In this document: positions 9,639-16,284 of the stretch, piece after piece
How the letters are laid out: each line of letters starts with the position of its first letter
Numbering within the stretch: position 1 is the first letter of the stretch
Origin: Palleronia caenipelagi
GTDB lineage: Bacteria > Pseudomonadota > Alphaproteobacteria > Rhodobacterales > Rhodobacteraceae
Assembly (NCBI RefSeq): GCF_007004065.1
Contig: NZ_VFSV01000026.1
Location: forward strand, 1 to 47,228
Reading direction: 5' to 3'
Length of the DNA stretch: 47,228 nt
Notes under the pieces: model-generated
Databases searched by the model: none
What the model saw: the letters and a program-made list of their open reading frames with translations, nothing else
What the model was told of the DNA's origin: nothing
Position numbers and translations under genes: made by a program

Positions 9639-9801
9639 ATCGCATATCCACTTTGTCAAATTCCGAAAGGTTTTCCGGTGCCGTTTCTAATTCTAACTCG
9701 ATTCGTTTTCCCTCGATCACCACGCGCTTGACAACCCGCCCTTCGGCTTCGAAGGCTTTCAGGTAGTTCAGGGCTTTCTTTTCGGCTGTCATGGCTGGCA
9801 T
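9616..9801 (-). CDS. Small basic/acidic prophage protein upstream of int (directionality-factor position)
   Basis: A 61-residue protein beginning MPAMTAEKKALNYLKAF, with a helical N-terminus and a beta-like middle (RVVKRVVIEGKRIELELE). GGAAGGGG precedes the ATG at 9801 by about 7 nt. It overlaps the Dcm-like gene upstream and the integrase downstream. No family is recognised with confidence. Its place directly before int is where excisionases/recombination directionality factors often lie, but no winged-helix motif is evident. Confidence 0.6.
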   Translation of the reverse strand: MPAMTAEKKALNYLKAFEAEGRVVKRVVIEGKRIELELETAPENLSEFDKVDMRYDKAGAS

Positions 9802-10532
9802 GGCGCGTCCCCTTCCAGCGGGCCGCGTGGCACCTCGTTCCAGTGCTGTCCGTCCAGTGATCGCCCTGCGGCATTCCTTTGAATTGCGGTGCGTCCCCAT
9901 TGCTCGGCTGCGGCGGCGGCGATGCCGGGGAAGGTCGCGCTGCGGATCTTCCAGCGGTCTGGCCCGGGCGATGCACGATGGATCGCTGACCAGCGCTTAT
10001 GGTCTTCGGTGCCGCTTTTCGGCGGTGTCAGGCGGTTTGTGGCCGTCAGCGGCGGCAGCCCGTGCAGATAGAAGCTCGTGGCCTTGAAGGCCCGGTCTCC
10101 AAACCACCATGGCTGGACGGTCTGCGCGGGCGGGCAGTAGTTCTCGATCCGTGCCTTCGCGTGCTTATGCATCACCGGATTCTCCACCGCCCGCAGGGGG
10201 ATCGGCGCATTCCAGCAAGCCGAGAACAGCGCCGCACCTTCATCGAGTTCGGCCCACATGTGATCGAGGCTGCGACCACGCGGAGGCACATGAAGCCAGC
10301 GCACGCCGCTGTTACACAGCCGGGTGCAAGGCGGGTGCATGACGCACAGGAGATCCCAGAAGGGGTCCTGCATCAGGTGCCGGATATCGTCCCGGATATG
10401 GCGGTTGCTGGGCCGGTCCGGCGGCAGGATGTCACAGGAAAAGGCATTGAAGCCTCGTGCAAGAAACGCCTCTCGCATGGTCCCGGAGGTCTCGCATCCG
10501 ATCAGAACGTTGATGTCAGCAGGGTCGATCAT
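9789..10532 (-). CDS. DNA cytosine methyltransferase-like phage protein
   Basis: 247 residues with a Rossmann-type start (NVLIGCETSGTMREAFLARG), an MHPPCTRLCNSGVRWL segment that stands where C5-methyltransferases have their PC motif, an ENPVMHKH segment like the ENV/ENP motif, and a C-terminal RSATFPGIAAAAAEQWG seen in phage proteins of this group. The canonical PCQ loop is replaced by PPC and the target-recognition region is short, so catalysis is uncertain. About 35 residues follow the usual end and overlap the next gene. It may methylate phage DNA to evade restriction (inference). An intrinsic terminator lies just upstream. Confidence 0.65.
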   Translation of the reverse strand: MIDPADINVLIGCETSGTMREAFLARGFNAFSCDILPPDRPSNRHIRDDIRHLMQDPFWDLLCVMHPPCTRLCNSGVRWLHVPPRGRSLDHMWAELDEGAALFSACWNAPIPLRAVENPVMHKHAKARIENYCPPAQTVQPWWFGDRAFKATSFYLHGLPPLTATNRLTPPKSGTEDHKRWSAIHRASPGPDRWKIRSATFPGIAAAAAEQWGRTAIQRNAAGRSLDGQHWNEVPRGPLEGDAPCQP

Positions 10533-10550
10533 GGCGGGTTCCGGTGATCA

Positions 10551-10593
10551 GAAAAAAGGCCGGCGGGACGCAGGGAGGAGGTCGCCCCGCCGG
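10551..10593 (-). terminator. Intrinsic terminator in the leftward early operon
   Basis: On the minus strand an 8-bp GC stem (CCGGCGGG/CCCGCCGG, arms at 10586-10593 and 10560-10567) is followed by CC and six T residues (complement of 10552-10557). It separates the group of small genes (10637-11634) from the Dcm-like gene, the small protein and int, so distal genes would need read-through. Confidence 0.75.
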
Positions 10594-10636
10594 AGGGAAC
10601 CGGTGCCGGGAGGAGAGTGGCGCCGGTGTTCTTGTG

Positions 10637-10858
10637 TCAGTCAGTTGACATCACATGACCTGCGTCGGGGCTGTCGGGCTGGGTCAGTATCTGCAGAGGC
10701 GTCAGATCGCTGTGGAGAACGGTCGCGGCGTAGAGCACCACCAGAACGATGAGCATGATGCCGGTGGCGCAGGGACCTGCGGCGACCAGTGCGATGCCGT
10801 CCCGCAGGTCCTCGAGGCTGGCCTGCCGACTGATATCGACGGTCCAATCATCGGCCAT
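10637..10858 (-). CDS. Small single-span membrane protein
   Basis: 73 residues starting MADDWTVDISRQ, with one hydrophobic segment (GIMLIVLVVLYAATVL, about residues 33-48) and a polar C-terminus. The start at 10858 is preceded by GGGGAGG with a 7-nt spacer. It overlaps the upstream gene by 11 bp and is the last gene before the intrinsic terminator. Function unknown; a superinfection-exclusion or signalling role would be speculation. Confidence 0.65.
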   Translation of the reverse strand: MADDWTVDISRQASLEDLRDGIALVAAGPCATGIMLIVLVVLYAATVLHSDLTPLQILTQPDSPDAGHVMSTD

Positions 10859-11159
10859 GGGTATGCCTCCCCACAAAGTCGGAGAACGTCTCAGCGCGAG
10901 CGATGCAGGCGCAGGCGATTTCGAGATCCTCGTCGGTCTGCGCCCGCTCTTTCATGAGGCGCGCGTAGCAGAGCGGAACATATGCCATGTGCGGACGCTC
11001 ATTGCCCTCGCAGGCGAGAAGGATGTTTGTGAATGCAGCCTGATAGGTCGGGCGATCACCGCCGTCCGGCAGCCGATCGAGGGCTCGGATCATGCTGGCC
11101 GCGATTGTCTGTGCGAGAACCTCAGGTGGCATGAACTGGCGGGGAGAAGCCGTCAGCAT
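10848..11159 (-). CDS. Hypothetical prophage protein, helical
   Basis: 103 residues starting MLTASPRQFMPPEVL, mostly helical, with several Cys (ACEGNER, YVPLCYARL, IACACIARAETF). GGGAGG lies 6-11 nt before the ATG. The frame is open further upstream but the extra sequence is rich in Arg/Pro typical of out-of-frame high-GC DNA. It overlaps both neighbours by a few bases, consistent with a tight operon. No family recognised. Confidence 0.65.
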   Translation of the reverse strand: MLTASPRQFMPPEVLAQTIAASMIRALDRLPDGGDRPTYQAAFTNILLACEGNERPHMAYVPLCYARLMKERAQTDEDLEIACACIARAETFSDFVGRHTHGR

Positions 11160-11368
11160 GTGGCCCTCCCATCTTGAGAGGGGACCGGCTTGATCGTGAG
11201 AGGGCCGGTCGCGAGAATGCCGTGCTGGCGCTGTAAGGCGCTGCGGATCGCGACGCTCAAGCGACGCTGCGGGGTGGCCTTGTCGAGTAGGATCACCAGC
11301 TCGCCGGGCTTTCCGGAGGGTGTGCGGTATCGGGCGGCGTATCGCCCGAGATGGGTGACGGGGCTCAT
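11153..11368 (-). CDS. Hypothetical prophage protein
   Basis: 71 residues (MSPVTHLGRYAARYRTPSGK...), predicted beta strands in the first half (ELVILLDKATP) and a helix (RRLSVAIRSALQRQHG). It starts 4 bp inside the end of the upstream gene and its end overlaps the start of the next by 7 bp. No family recognised; the coupling and codon pattern support it being real. Confidence 0.65.
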   Translation of the reverse strand: MSPVTHLGRYAARYRTPSGKPGELVILLDKATPQRRLSVAIRSALQRQHGILATGPLTIKPVPSQDGRATC

Positions 11369-11634
11369 TGGGCGCCCTCAACAGCAGAGCGGGCCACCAG
11401 ACGGAAGTTCCAGTCCTCACCACGCGCACGGGCGCGTTTCTCCAGCGTCTCAGCCTGAGACCGGCTGCCGCTCCAGGCGTAGGCGCTGGTGCCGGTCAGG
11501 CCCGCACCGCTCAGGTGGAGAAACTTCCCGGTGATGCGATCGATCAGCCGGTAGGTTTTCGGCGCGCCAAGGTGGAAAGGAACGCCGCTATGGCGCGGAC
11601 GCACGGGCGGCAAGGCGGTGTGATCGAAATCCAT
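11365..11634 (-). CDS. Hypothetical prophage protein, first gene of the leftward operon
   Basis: 89 residues (MDFDHTALPPVRPRH...). The middle (APKTYRLIDRITGKFLHLSGAGLTGTSAYAW) looks like two beta hairpins and the end is a helix. GGGAG precedes the ATG by about 8 nt. It is the first gene after the leftward promoter with its operator pair, about 60 bp downstream, so it should be repressed in the lysogen. No family recognised. Confidence 0.65.
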   Translation of the reverse strand: MDFDHTALPPVRPRHSGVPFHLGAPKTYRLIDRITGKFLHLSGAGLTGTSAYAWSGSRSQAETLEKRARARGEDWNFRLVARSAVEGAQ

Positions 11635-11695
11635 AAGTGTGCTCCCAACAATGAACCGCGATCTGCCTGAGGCATCTTCGGCGGATGGGAACTTG

Positions 11696-11722
11696 ATAAT
11701 AAGGGACTTATGTCCCTGTCAA
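11696..11722 (-). promoter_or_regulatory. Leftward early promoter (PL-like)
   Basis: On the minus strand a consensus -35 TTGACA (11722-11717) is followed by the operator GGGACATAAGTCCC and a TATTAT -10 (11701-11696; spacer 15) or TTATCA (spacer 17). The operator fills the spacer, so bound repressor would exclude RNA polymerase. It would drive the genes from 11634 leftward. Confidence 0.7.
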
Positions 11723-11745
11723 TACGAATAAGAGACAAATGTCCC
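11703..11745. promoter_or_regulatory. Left operator pair
   Basis: Two copies of a 14-bp palindrome, GGGACttatGTCCC at 11703-11716 (perfect) and GAGACaaatGTCCC at 11732-11745, centre-to-centre 29 bp. The same motif recurs three times on the other side of the repressor gene. Confidence 0.8.
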
Positions 11746-12050
11746 TGATGTCTTTAGATGTTGCCAGGGTGCATGTGGTGGCCATTCATGCAACCATCAG
11801 GTTGCATAACACCGAAGTGTTCTTTAATTGTTCCGACGGGGTTATTCGAGGGGCAGGGTTCGTGTCGAAGAGTTCCGATGCATTTCATCCAGATGATGTA
11901 GCGAAGAAACTAGCAGAGATTATCGATCAGACCGATCCCGCGACTCGATCTGAGCTCTTGCGGCATTTCGCAGAAACTGAAGCTCTTCAGGTTGCAATTG
12001 GTGCAGAAGGGAGAGCAATTCAACGTCTTGATCTGCTTTGTCGCCGTTGA
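11739..12050 (+). CDS. Possible small protein antisense to the repressor 3' end
   Basis: An open frame of 103 residues. The part not overlapping the repressor and the junction look protein-like (FHPDDVAKKLAEIIDQTDP...RSELLRHFAE), but the last 131 bp are antisense to the repressor gene, there is no clear Shine-Dalgarno site, and its first ATG lies within operator 2. It could be a real short gene, or chance. No family recognised. Confidence 0.3.
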   Translation: MSLMSLDVARVHVVAIHATIRLHNTEVFFNCSDGVIRGAGFVSKSSDAFHPDDVAKKLAEIIDQTDPATRSELLRHFAETEALQVAIGAEGRAIQRLDLLCRR

Positions 12051-12243
12051 CGAACTGGTCTATCGTTTTGCCGAAATGCCGCGCGATACGTATCGCGTCT
12101 TCGACATTTGTCGTCGCAGTGTCGCGTTGCTTTAACTTTTTCAGTTGCTCGTAAGAAACCCCGGATCCTTTCGACACGGAAGATAGAGAGTCTCCGGTCT
12201 GGCTCAGCGCCTCTAGAAATGCATTTCGGAACGTTCTTTCCAT
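11920..12243 (-). CDS. XRE-family prophage repressor (CI-like)
   Basis: 107 residues with an N-terminal helix-turn-helix (SLSSVSKGSGVSYEQLKKLKQ, about residues 19-39) and a short helical tail (LQPEELQFLRNAARAQ) likely for dimerisation. There is no S24/LexA-type peptidase domain, so RecA-stimulated self-cleavage is not expected. The ATG at 12243 lies 7 nt after a TATAGT -10 and has no Shine-Dalgarno site, suggesting a leaderless mRNA as for lambda cI from PRM. Operators of one motif lie on both sides; it presumably binds them and holds the lysogenic state. Confidence 0.85.
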   Translation of the reverse strand: MERTFRNAFLEALSQTGDSLSSVSKGSGVSYEQLKKLKQRDTATTNVEDAIRIARHFGKTIDQFVNGDKADQDVELLSLLHQLQPEELQFLRNAARAQIESRDRSDR

Positions 12244-12246
12244 GAT

Positions 12247-12318
12247 TGGACTATAGTCCCTAAGGTTGGTGCGTCGCATCAGGACAAAAGGCCCTTGACA
12301 GATTGGGACAAAAGTCCC
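12247..12318. promoter_or_regulatory. Right operator triplet
   Basis: Three copies of the 14-bp operator: TGGACtataGTCCC (12247-12260), AGGACaaaaGGCCC (12281-12294) and GGGACaaaaGTCCC (12305-12318, perfect). The first overlaps the -10 of the repressor's own promoter (TATAGT on the minus strand, 12255-12250). The second ends directly at the TTGACA of the rightward promoter, and the third fills its spacer. This gives autoregulation and repression of the lytic operon from one array. Confidence 0.82.
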
Positions 12319-12325
12319 CAATTGT
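12295..12325 (+). promoter_or_regulatory. Rightward early promoter (PR-like)
   Basis: A consensus -35 TTGACA at 12295-12300 is followed by an operator in the spacer and a weak -10 (CAATTG or AATTGT, 12319-12325). Start of transcription is predicted at about 12331, which is the A of the Cro-like gene's ATG, so the message would be leaderless; no Shine-Dalgarno site precedes that ATG. Confidence 0.6.
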
Positions 12326-12330
12326 GCGGC

Positions 12331-12543
12331 ATGCTGACCGATCTCATCATTACGTTCATCGAGGAGCAGTCACGGAGGCGCGGCATCGCGCCAGCAACCT
12401 TCTGTGGCATGTCGGTGGGGAACAATCGCGTCTACCGTACATTGAAAGCGGGCGGGACCTGCACGCTCGATGTTGTCGAGCGCATGACAGTTTGGGCTCG
12501 GGACAACGAGCCAAGAGTTGTCGGGTCTGAGGTCGAGCCATGA
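12331..12543 (+). CDS. Cro-like small DNA-binding protein
   Basis: 70 residues, first gene of the rightward operon and divergent from the repressor. The sequence RGIAPATFCGMSVGNNRVYRTL fits a small helix-turn-helix and the tail is acidic. ATG 12331 is chosen over an in-frame TTG at 12295 because that TTG belongs to the -35 box. By position it should be the Cro counterpart that competes for the same operators; the family match itself is weak. Confidence 0.65.
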   Translation: MLTDLIITFIEEQSRRRGIAPATFCGMSVGNNRVYRTLKAGGTCTLDVVERMTVWARDNEPRVVGSEVEP

Positions 12544-12628
12544 CCGGAAATCTGGCTCAATCGTCCTCATCGGATAGTCTGCGTTTCAGTTCGATTTTCA
12601 TCGGCGCTTCGCTCCGGGGTGGTCTGTG

Positions 12629-13024
12629 ATGTTGCAACGCCATCATAGCCCGATCGCTCTGGACAAATCTTGTCCAGAAATCGCGCGAAACCCCATGCCT
12701 GTTGAAACGGATCAGACAGATCTGTCTGTGAGCCCGTCTGACCTGCAGGAGGTCGCCCGGCTGCGATTCGCAAACATGCTGCGCGCGTTGTTCCCGGAGG
12801 CGTCCGATGCCGAGGTCGCGCGGGCCTGTGCTGCGTATCTCGGATGCTCCCCCAAGACCGTCGAACGCTGGCTGGCACTGGAAACCGGGGCCTCGTTCGA
12901 AGCAGTGTTCGCGCTGGGGTGTCGGTTTGGGGTGTTCCGCACCGCCGAGCTGCTGACGCTCGGGCAAAGCCGTCACTCGGTTATGGCGCTGATCGGCAGG
13001 AGGGTGTTCCGTGCTCGACGGTAG
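12629..13024 (+). CDS. Helix-turn-helix phage regulatory protein
   Basis: 131 residues from ATG (a GTG codon directly before it is also possible). The central part (LFPEASDAEVARACAAYLGCSPKTVERWL, about residues 55-83) is a helix-turn-helix of the homeodomain-like/XRE kind, followed by a helix. It is the second gene of the rightward early operon and may act on early gene timing or replication. No close family recognised. Confidence 0.6.
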   Translation: MLQRHHSPIALDKSCPEIARNPMPVETDQTDLSVSPSDLQEVARLRFANMLRALFPEASDAEVARACAAYLGCSPKTVERWLALETGASFEAVFALGCRFGVFRTAELLTLGQSRHSVMALIGRRVFRARR

Positions 13025-13352
13025 CGACTTCACCTGGGTGCTCTATTCCGACGTTTCCGATGTGGCGGCGGATGTGCTGGTGTCGCGCGGGCGCCTGTGG
13101 GTGCTGAACACGCTCCTGCACTTCGCGGGCGGGTTCATCGGGATGATCCTGTCCTTCGGGTTTCCGGCGCTGGTGCGCCCCATGCTGGTGCTCCTCGGGG
13201 GCTACGTGGTGCTGCAAGGCGTCCAGCTCGTCTACTCTCCCGGCGATATCTGGAAGCTGGTGTCTGACAGCTTTGTCGATCTCCTCGCCCCGCTCTTCGG
13301 CATGGCGAGTGCGTGGTCGATCATGATGATGGAGGCGCGGCGCGATGCGTGA
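13011..13352 (+). CDS. Small membrane protein
   Basis: 113 residues with two to three hydrophobic helices (TLLHFAGGFIGMILSFGFPAL, then MLVLLGGYVVLQGVQLVY, then LLAPLFGMASAWSIMM). The GTG start has AGGAGGG about 7 nt upstream, inside the end of the preceding gene (14-bp overlap). Early operon position argues against a holin. Function unknown. Confidence 0.65.
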   Translation: MLDGSDFTWVLYSDVSDVAADVLVSRGRLWVLNTLLHFAGGFIGMILSFGFPALVRPMLVLLGGYVVLQGVQLVYSPGDIWKLVSDSFVDLLAPLFGMASAWSIMMMEARRDA

Positions 13353-13710
13353 CCTTCCGGATCCGACCGCCCCGGCAGATGCCGAGTGGGTGCCATATGG
13401 CCAGCATCCGGACGACACGCCCGATTGGCTGTGCCCGATCGCCTGCCGGAACCTCTGGATCAAGATCCTCGCGGATTTCTGGGATGCGAGTTTCAACCCG
13501 AAAGGCTTTCGGGTCTCGCAGGGTCAGCATGTTGAGCGTGAGGCGGTTCTGCGCTGGTTTGGTACAGATGATTTCGGCGAAGTCTGCATGCTGGCAGGCT
13601 TCGATCCCGTCGCAATTCTTCAAAGCTGGCGGCGGCACCAGAAGGTCTATGAGCAGACCGGGGTGCGCCCTGCCTTTGCCTCTTCGCACCGAAAGCGGGC
13701 CTATGGGTAA
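13345..13710 (+). CDS. Hypothetical early phage protein
   Basis: 121 residues (MRDLPDPTAPADAEWVPYGQ...), rich in aromatic residues; contains FWDASFNPKGFRVSQGQHVEREAVLRWFG and a helical end (ILQSWRRHQKVYEQTG). It overlaps both neighbours by 8 bp. No family recognised. It sits immediately before the methyltransferase and may be co-translated with it. Confidence 0.65.
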   Translation: MRDLPDPTAPADAEWVPYGQHPDDTPDWLCPIACRNLWIKILADFWDASFNPKGFRVSQGQHVEREAVLRWFGTDDFGEVCMLAGFDPVAILQSWRRHQKVYEQTGVRPAFASSHRKRAYG

Positions 13711-14275
13711 GCGCAGCGCATATCCGCGGCGCAGGCTCGACTGCTATGACACGCCGCCTGAGGCGGTGGTCCCGCTGATCGGACATCTGGCACCCGGTGT
13801 GCGCTATTGGGAGCCTTGCGCGGGTTCCGGCGCGCTTCTTACTGCTCTGGCTGGGCATGCGATGTGCGTGGGTGCGACTGACATCGAGCCGCGTAGTCGT
13901 CTTGTGCGTCGCGCGGCGGCGGAGGCGCTGACGGCGCGGCGGATCGCCAAGGCAGGCCCGGAGACCTTCATCACGAACCCGCCCTATCCTTCGAACGGCT
14001 CCAAAGGCGAGCCCACGCTCGGCCTGATCCGGCATCTGGCCGCGATCCTGCCTACGTGGATGCTGCTGCCCTTCGATTTCACCGCGAACCAGTACTTCGC
14101 CAGCGTGGCGCCGATCTGCGCCAAGATCCTGCCGATCGGCCGCGTCTCGTGGATGTTCAATGGCAAGGGCGGAAACGAGAACTCCGCCTGGGTGCTGTTT
14201 GACGCCGCCCATGTCGGCCCGACCCGGTTCTTTGCCCGACAGCATTGCGAACGGAGGGTGTGTCATGGGGTTTAA
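13703..14275 (+). CDS. Orphan adenine-specific DNA methyltransferase (N6A class)
   Basis: 190 residues. Motif I is YWEPCAGSGALLTAL (SAM binding), an acidic ATDIEPRS follows, and motif IV is TFITNPPYP, the NPPY of N6-adenine methyltransferases. There is no separate target-recognition domain, and no restriction endonuclease next to it, so it is probably an orphan modification enzyme protecting or marking phage DNA. The ATG at 13703 overlaps the previous stop. The C-terminus overlaps the next gene by 11 bp. Confidence 0.85.
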   Translation: MGKRSAYPRRRLDCYDTPPEAVVPLIGHLAPGVRYWEPCAGSGALLTALAGHAMCVGATDIEPRSRLVRRAAAEALTARRIAKAGPETFITNPPYPSNGSKGEPTLGLIRHLAAILPTWMLLPFDFTANQYFASVAPICAKILPIGRVSWMFNGKGGNENSAWVLFDAAHVGPTRFFARQHCERRVCHGV

Positions 14276-14888
14276 ACCCGTTCGACATGCGAGTGGACAG
14301 AGCCGCGTTCAGTGCATCTGCGACGATTGCGGACGCGAAGAAGTCGTCTGCGCAGATTTCCAGAACAGAAACGGCTTTGCGAAGCAGGCTGTCCCTAAGC
14401 TTCAGAAAATCGGTTGGGCCTATGTGTCCAGACGGCTGCGGTGCCTCTCTTGCGAGGCCAAGCGAAAGGCAAATCATATGAAGGACAAGGTCGAAACCGT
14501 TGTTGAGAAGCCCGACGCGCCGAAAGAGCCCTCACGCGCGCAAAAGCGAGAGATCATTCTGTGGCTGGGCGAAGCCTATGACGCCGCCAAAGGATGCTAC
14601 GTCGCCGGGGAAACCGATCACACCGTGGCGGAAACGCTGAATGTCATGCCGGGCTGGGTTGTAAATATCCGGGAAGAATTCTTCGGACCAGATGGAAGCA
14701 ACGAAGATCTCGCCGCTTTGAAGCAGGACATCGCCGCGCAGATCACCGCGGTTGAGGCGTTCCAGAAAGACCTGCAGGCCCGGCTGTTGCAGATCGGTTC
14801 CGATCTCGGCGGCATGAAAGCCCTGCGCGACCGTCTGGCGAAGATCGAGCAAGCGGTCGGGCCGCGCGTGATGAAGAGGGTCAGCTGA
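14265..14888 (+). CDS. Zinc-ribbon and coiled-coil phage protein
   Basis: 207 residues. The N-terminal 65 residues hold two CxxC pairs (CICDDCGREEVVC and LRCLSCEA) that suggest a zinc ribbon. The rest is helical: residues about 85-135 contain TDHTVAETLNVMPGWVVNIREEFFG, which looks like a helix-turn-helix, and residues about 140-195 form a likely coiled coil (LAALKQDIAAQITAVEAFQ). GGAGGG precedes the ATG. A DNA-binding role in replication or transcription is likely; no exact family recognised. Confidence 0.7.
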   Translation: MGFKPVRHASGQSRVQCICDDCGREEVVCADFQNRNGFAKQAVPKLQKIGWAYVSRRLRCLSCEAKRKANHMKDKVETVVEKPDAPKEPSRAQKREIILWLGEAYDAAKGCYVAGETDHTVAETLNVMPGWVVNIREEFFGPDGSNEDLAALKQDIAAQITAVEAFQKDLQARLLQIGSDLGGMKALRDRLAKIEQAVGPRVMKRVS

Positions 14889-15517
14889 TGGGCGCGCTCG
14901 TGGCAATCAATGGTCCGGTCGATGCGAATGATCTCCCGGAGTATCCGCTGGATGAAGACGATAACCTGTCCGGTCATACGTTCATCGCCTGGGACATTGA
15001 TGACTGGCTCTATTCGGACATGCGGTCAAAGGGGACTGAGGAGTGTCGGGCGCTGTATTTCGACCTCATTGTGCTCTCGCAGAAGCAAAAGCCGGTCGGC
15101 ACGCTGCCCCGCGATATGGAGAGTCTCGCCAAGTGGCTTTCTGTCGAGACCTCGCGGTTCACGCGGCTCTGCGATATGGAATACGGCCCCCTGCACAGAT
15201 GGACCCGCTGCCGCTGCGGGTCCGAGATCCGTCTGATGCACCCGAGGGTGACGAAGATGGTTCTGGAGGCACTGAGCCGCAAGCACGCGAACCGGGCGCG
15301 GAACGACGCGGCGAATGCCAGCAAGCGCAAGGAACGGCTCAGGATTACCGTGGCTCAGTATCACGCCGATCTGGCAAAGAACGACGCCGCCATACTCTGG
15401 ATGGATGAATATCTGGTGGAGAAAGGCGTCGGCTATCGGACCGCGAAGTGGATCGAAAAAGCCATCGGCGCATGGTCTGCCCACATGATGGAATTGCGGG
15501 GCGCGCGGCCTCGCTGA
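14888..15517 (+). CDS. DUF1376-like phage replication-associated protein
   Basis: 209 residues. The N-terminal part (AWDIDDWLYSDMRSKGTEECRALYFDLIVLSQ...GTLPRDMESLAKWL) resembles DUF1376 winged-helix proteins found in phage replication regions. Next comes a pair of cysteines (RCRCGS), a basic helix (RKHANRARNDAANASKRKER), and a C-terminal helical domain. It starts at the stop of the preceding gene (ATGA type). A role at the replication origin is inferred from family and place. Confidence 0.65.
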   Translation: MGALVAINGPVDANDLPEYPLDEDDNLSGHTFIAWDIDDWLYSDMRSKGTEECRALYFDLIVLSQKQKPVGTLPRDMESLAKWLSVETSRFTRLCDMEYGPLHRWTRCRCGSEIRLMHPRVTKMVLEALSRKHANRARNDAANASKRKERLRITVAQYHADLAKNDAAILWMDEYLVEKGVGYRTAKWIEKAIGAWSAHMMELRGARPR

Positions 15518-15549
15518 GATTGGCAACAGAATTTCCCGAAATGGCAACA

Positions 15550-15588
15550 CGACACTTTTGGACAGTCTTGGAAATTTCCGAAGTGTCG
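15550..15588. other. Inverted repeat with internal palindrome downstream of the replication gene
   Basis: In the 182-bp gap 15518-15699, CGACACTT (15550-15557) and AAGTGTCG (15581-15588) form an inverted repeat, and GGAAATTTCC (15570-15579) is a perfect palindrome inside it. The gap is AT-richer than its surroundings. It may be a control site, terminator-like hairpin or part of a replication origin; nothing else is seen in the gap. Confidence 0.5.
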
Positions 15589-15699
15589 CGTTCGACAGGG
15601 ACATAACAAATATAAAACAGAGACATAGGAAATTCGCTCCAATTGAGACCAGAGCATGATTTGAGACCAAGCAGATGCGGAGAAGAAGGGACAGGACCG

Positions 15700-16284
15700 A
15701 TGGACAGCACGAGGCAGGCTGAGGGCGAGAAGCGGGTGAAGGAGCTGCTGATCGATCCCTTGTTAAGACGGGGGCTGGCGCGACCAACCAGTCTGACGAA
15801 AGTACAGTTCGAGGCGATGACCGCAGATCTCTGCGCCCGGCTGGCTTATATGAGCGGGCCGAGCCTGATGGCACTGGAGGAACAGGTGGCCACTTCCCCC
15901 GGCGGCAAGGACAAGGACCGGTTCCCCATCGCCAACAGAATCCTCGAATGGGCGGCGCAGATCCAGCCGCCGGGTGATGATGCCTCGCCTCTGATCCGCG
16001 CTGTGTTTGCGAATGCGCTGGGTCAGGATGCTGTGGCCGAGGGCTGGGCGCCCGAGCTGCTGGCGGAGCTGCGCCACAACCGCCGCTGGCCCGGCGCCTT
16101 CGTCGTGAAGACCGTCAAGGACAAGGCGGCGCCCAACATCCGGCAGATGCAGATCTTGTCTGAGAAGCGGGCGCGTGGCGCTGCGCTCTCGTTTGAGGAA
16201 GAGCATTGGCACGGGCGCAGGAAAGCGGCGCTCGGGAAGTGCCGACAGATTGCCAAAATGAGCAGCGAGGGTGTGGCATGCTGA
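15700..16284 (+). CDS. Hypothetical phage protein, early region
   Basis: 194 residues (MDSTRQAEGEKRVKELLIDPL...), helical throughout. The end is strongly basic (RQMQILSEKRARGAALSFEEEHWHGRRKAALGKC), pointing to nucleic-acid contact. An in-frame ATG at 15643 exists, but the extra residues look non-coding. It overlaps the NusG-like gene by 7 bp. Homologous phage proteins exist by memory as hypotheticals only; no function is offered. Confidence 0.65.
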   Translation: MDSTRQAEGEKRVKELLIDPLLRRGLARPTSLTKVQFEAMTADLCARLAYMSGPSLMALEEQVATSPGGKDKDRFPIANRILEWAAQIQPPGDDASPLIRAVFANALGQDAVAEGWAPELLAELRHNRRWPGAFVVKTVKDKAAPNIRQMQILSEKRARGAALSFEEEHWHGRRKAALGKCRQIAKMSSEGVAC

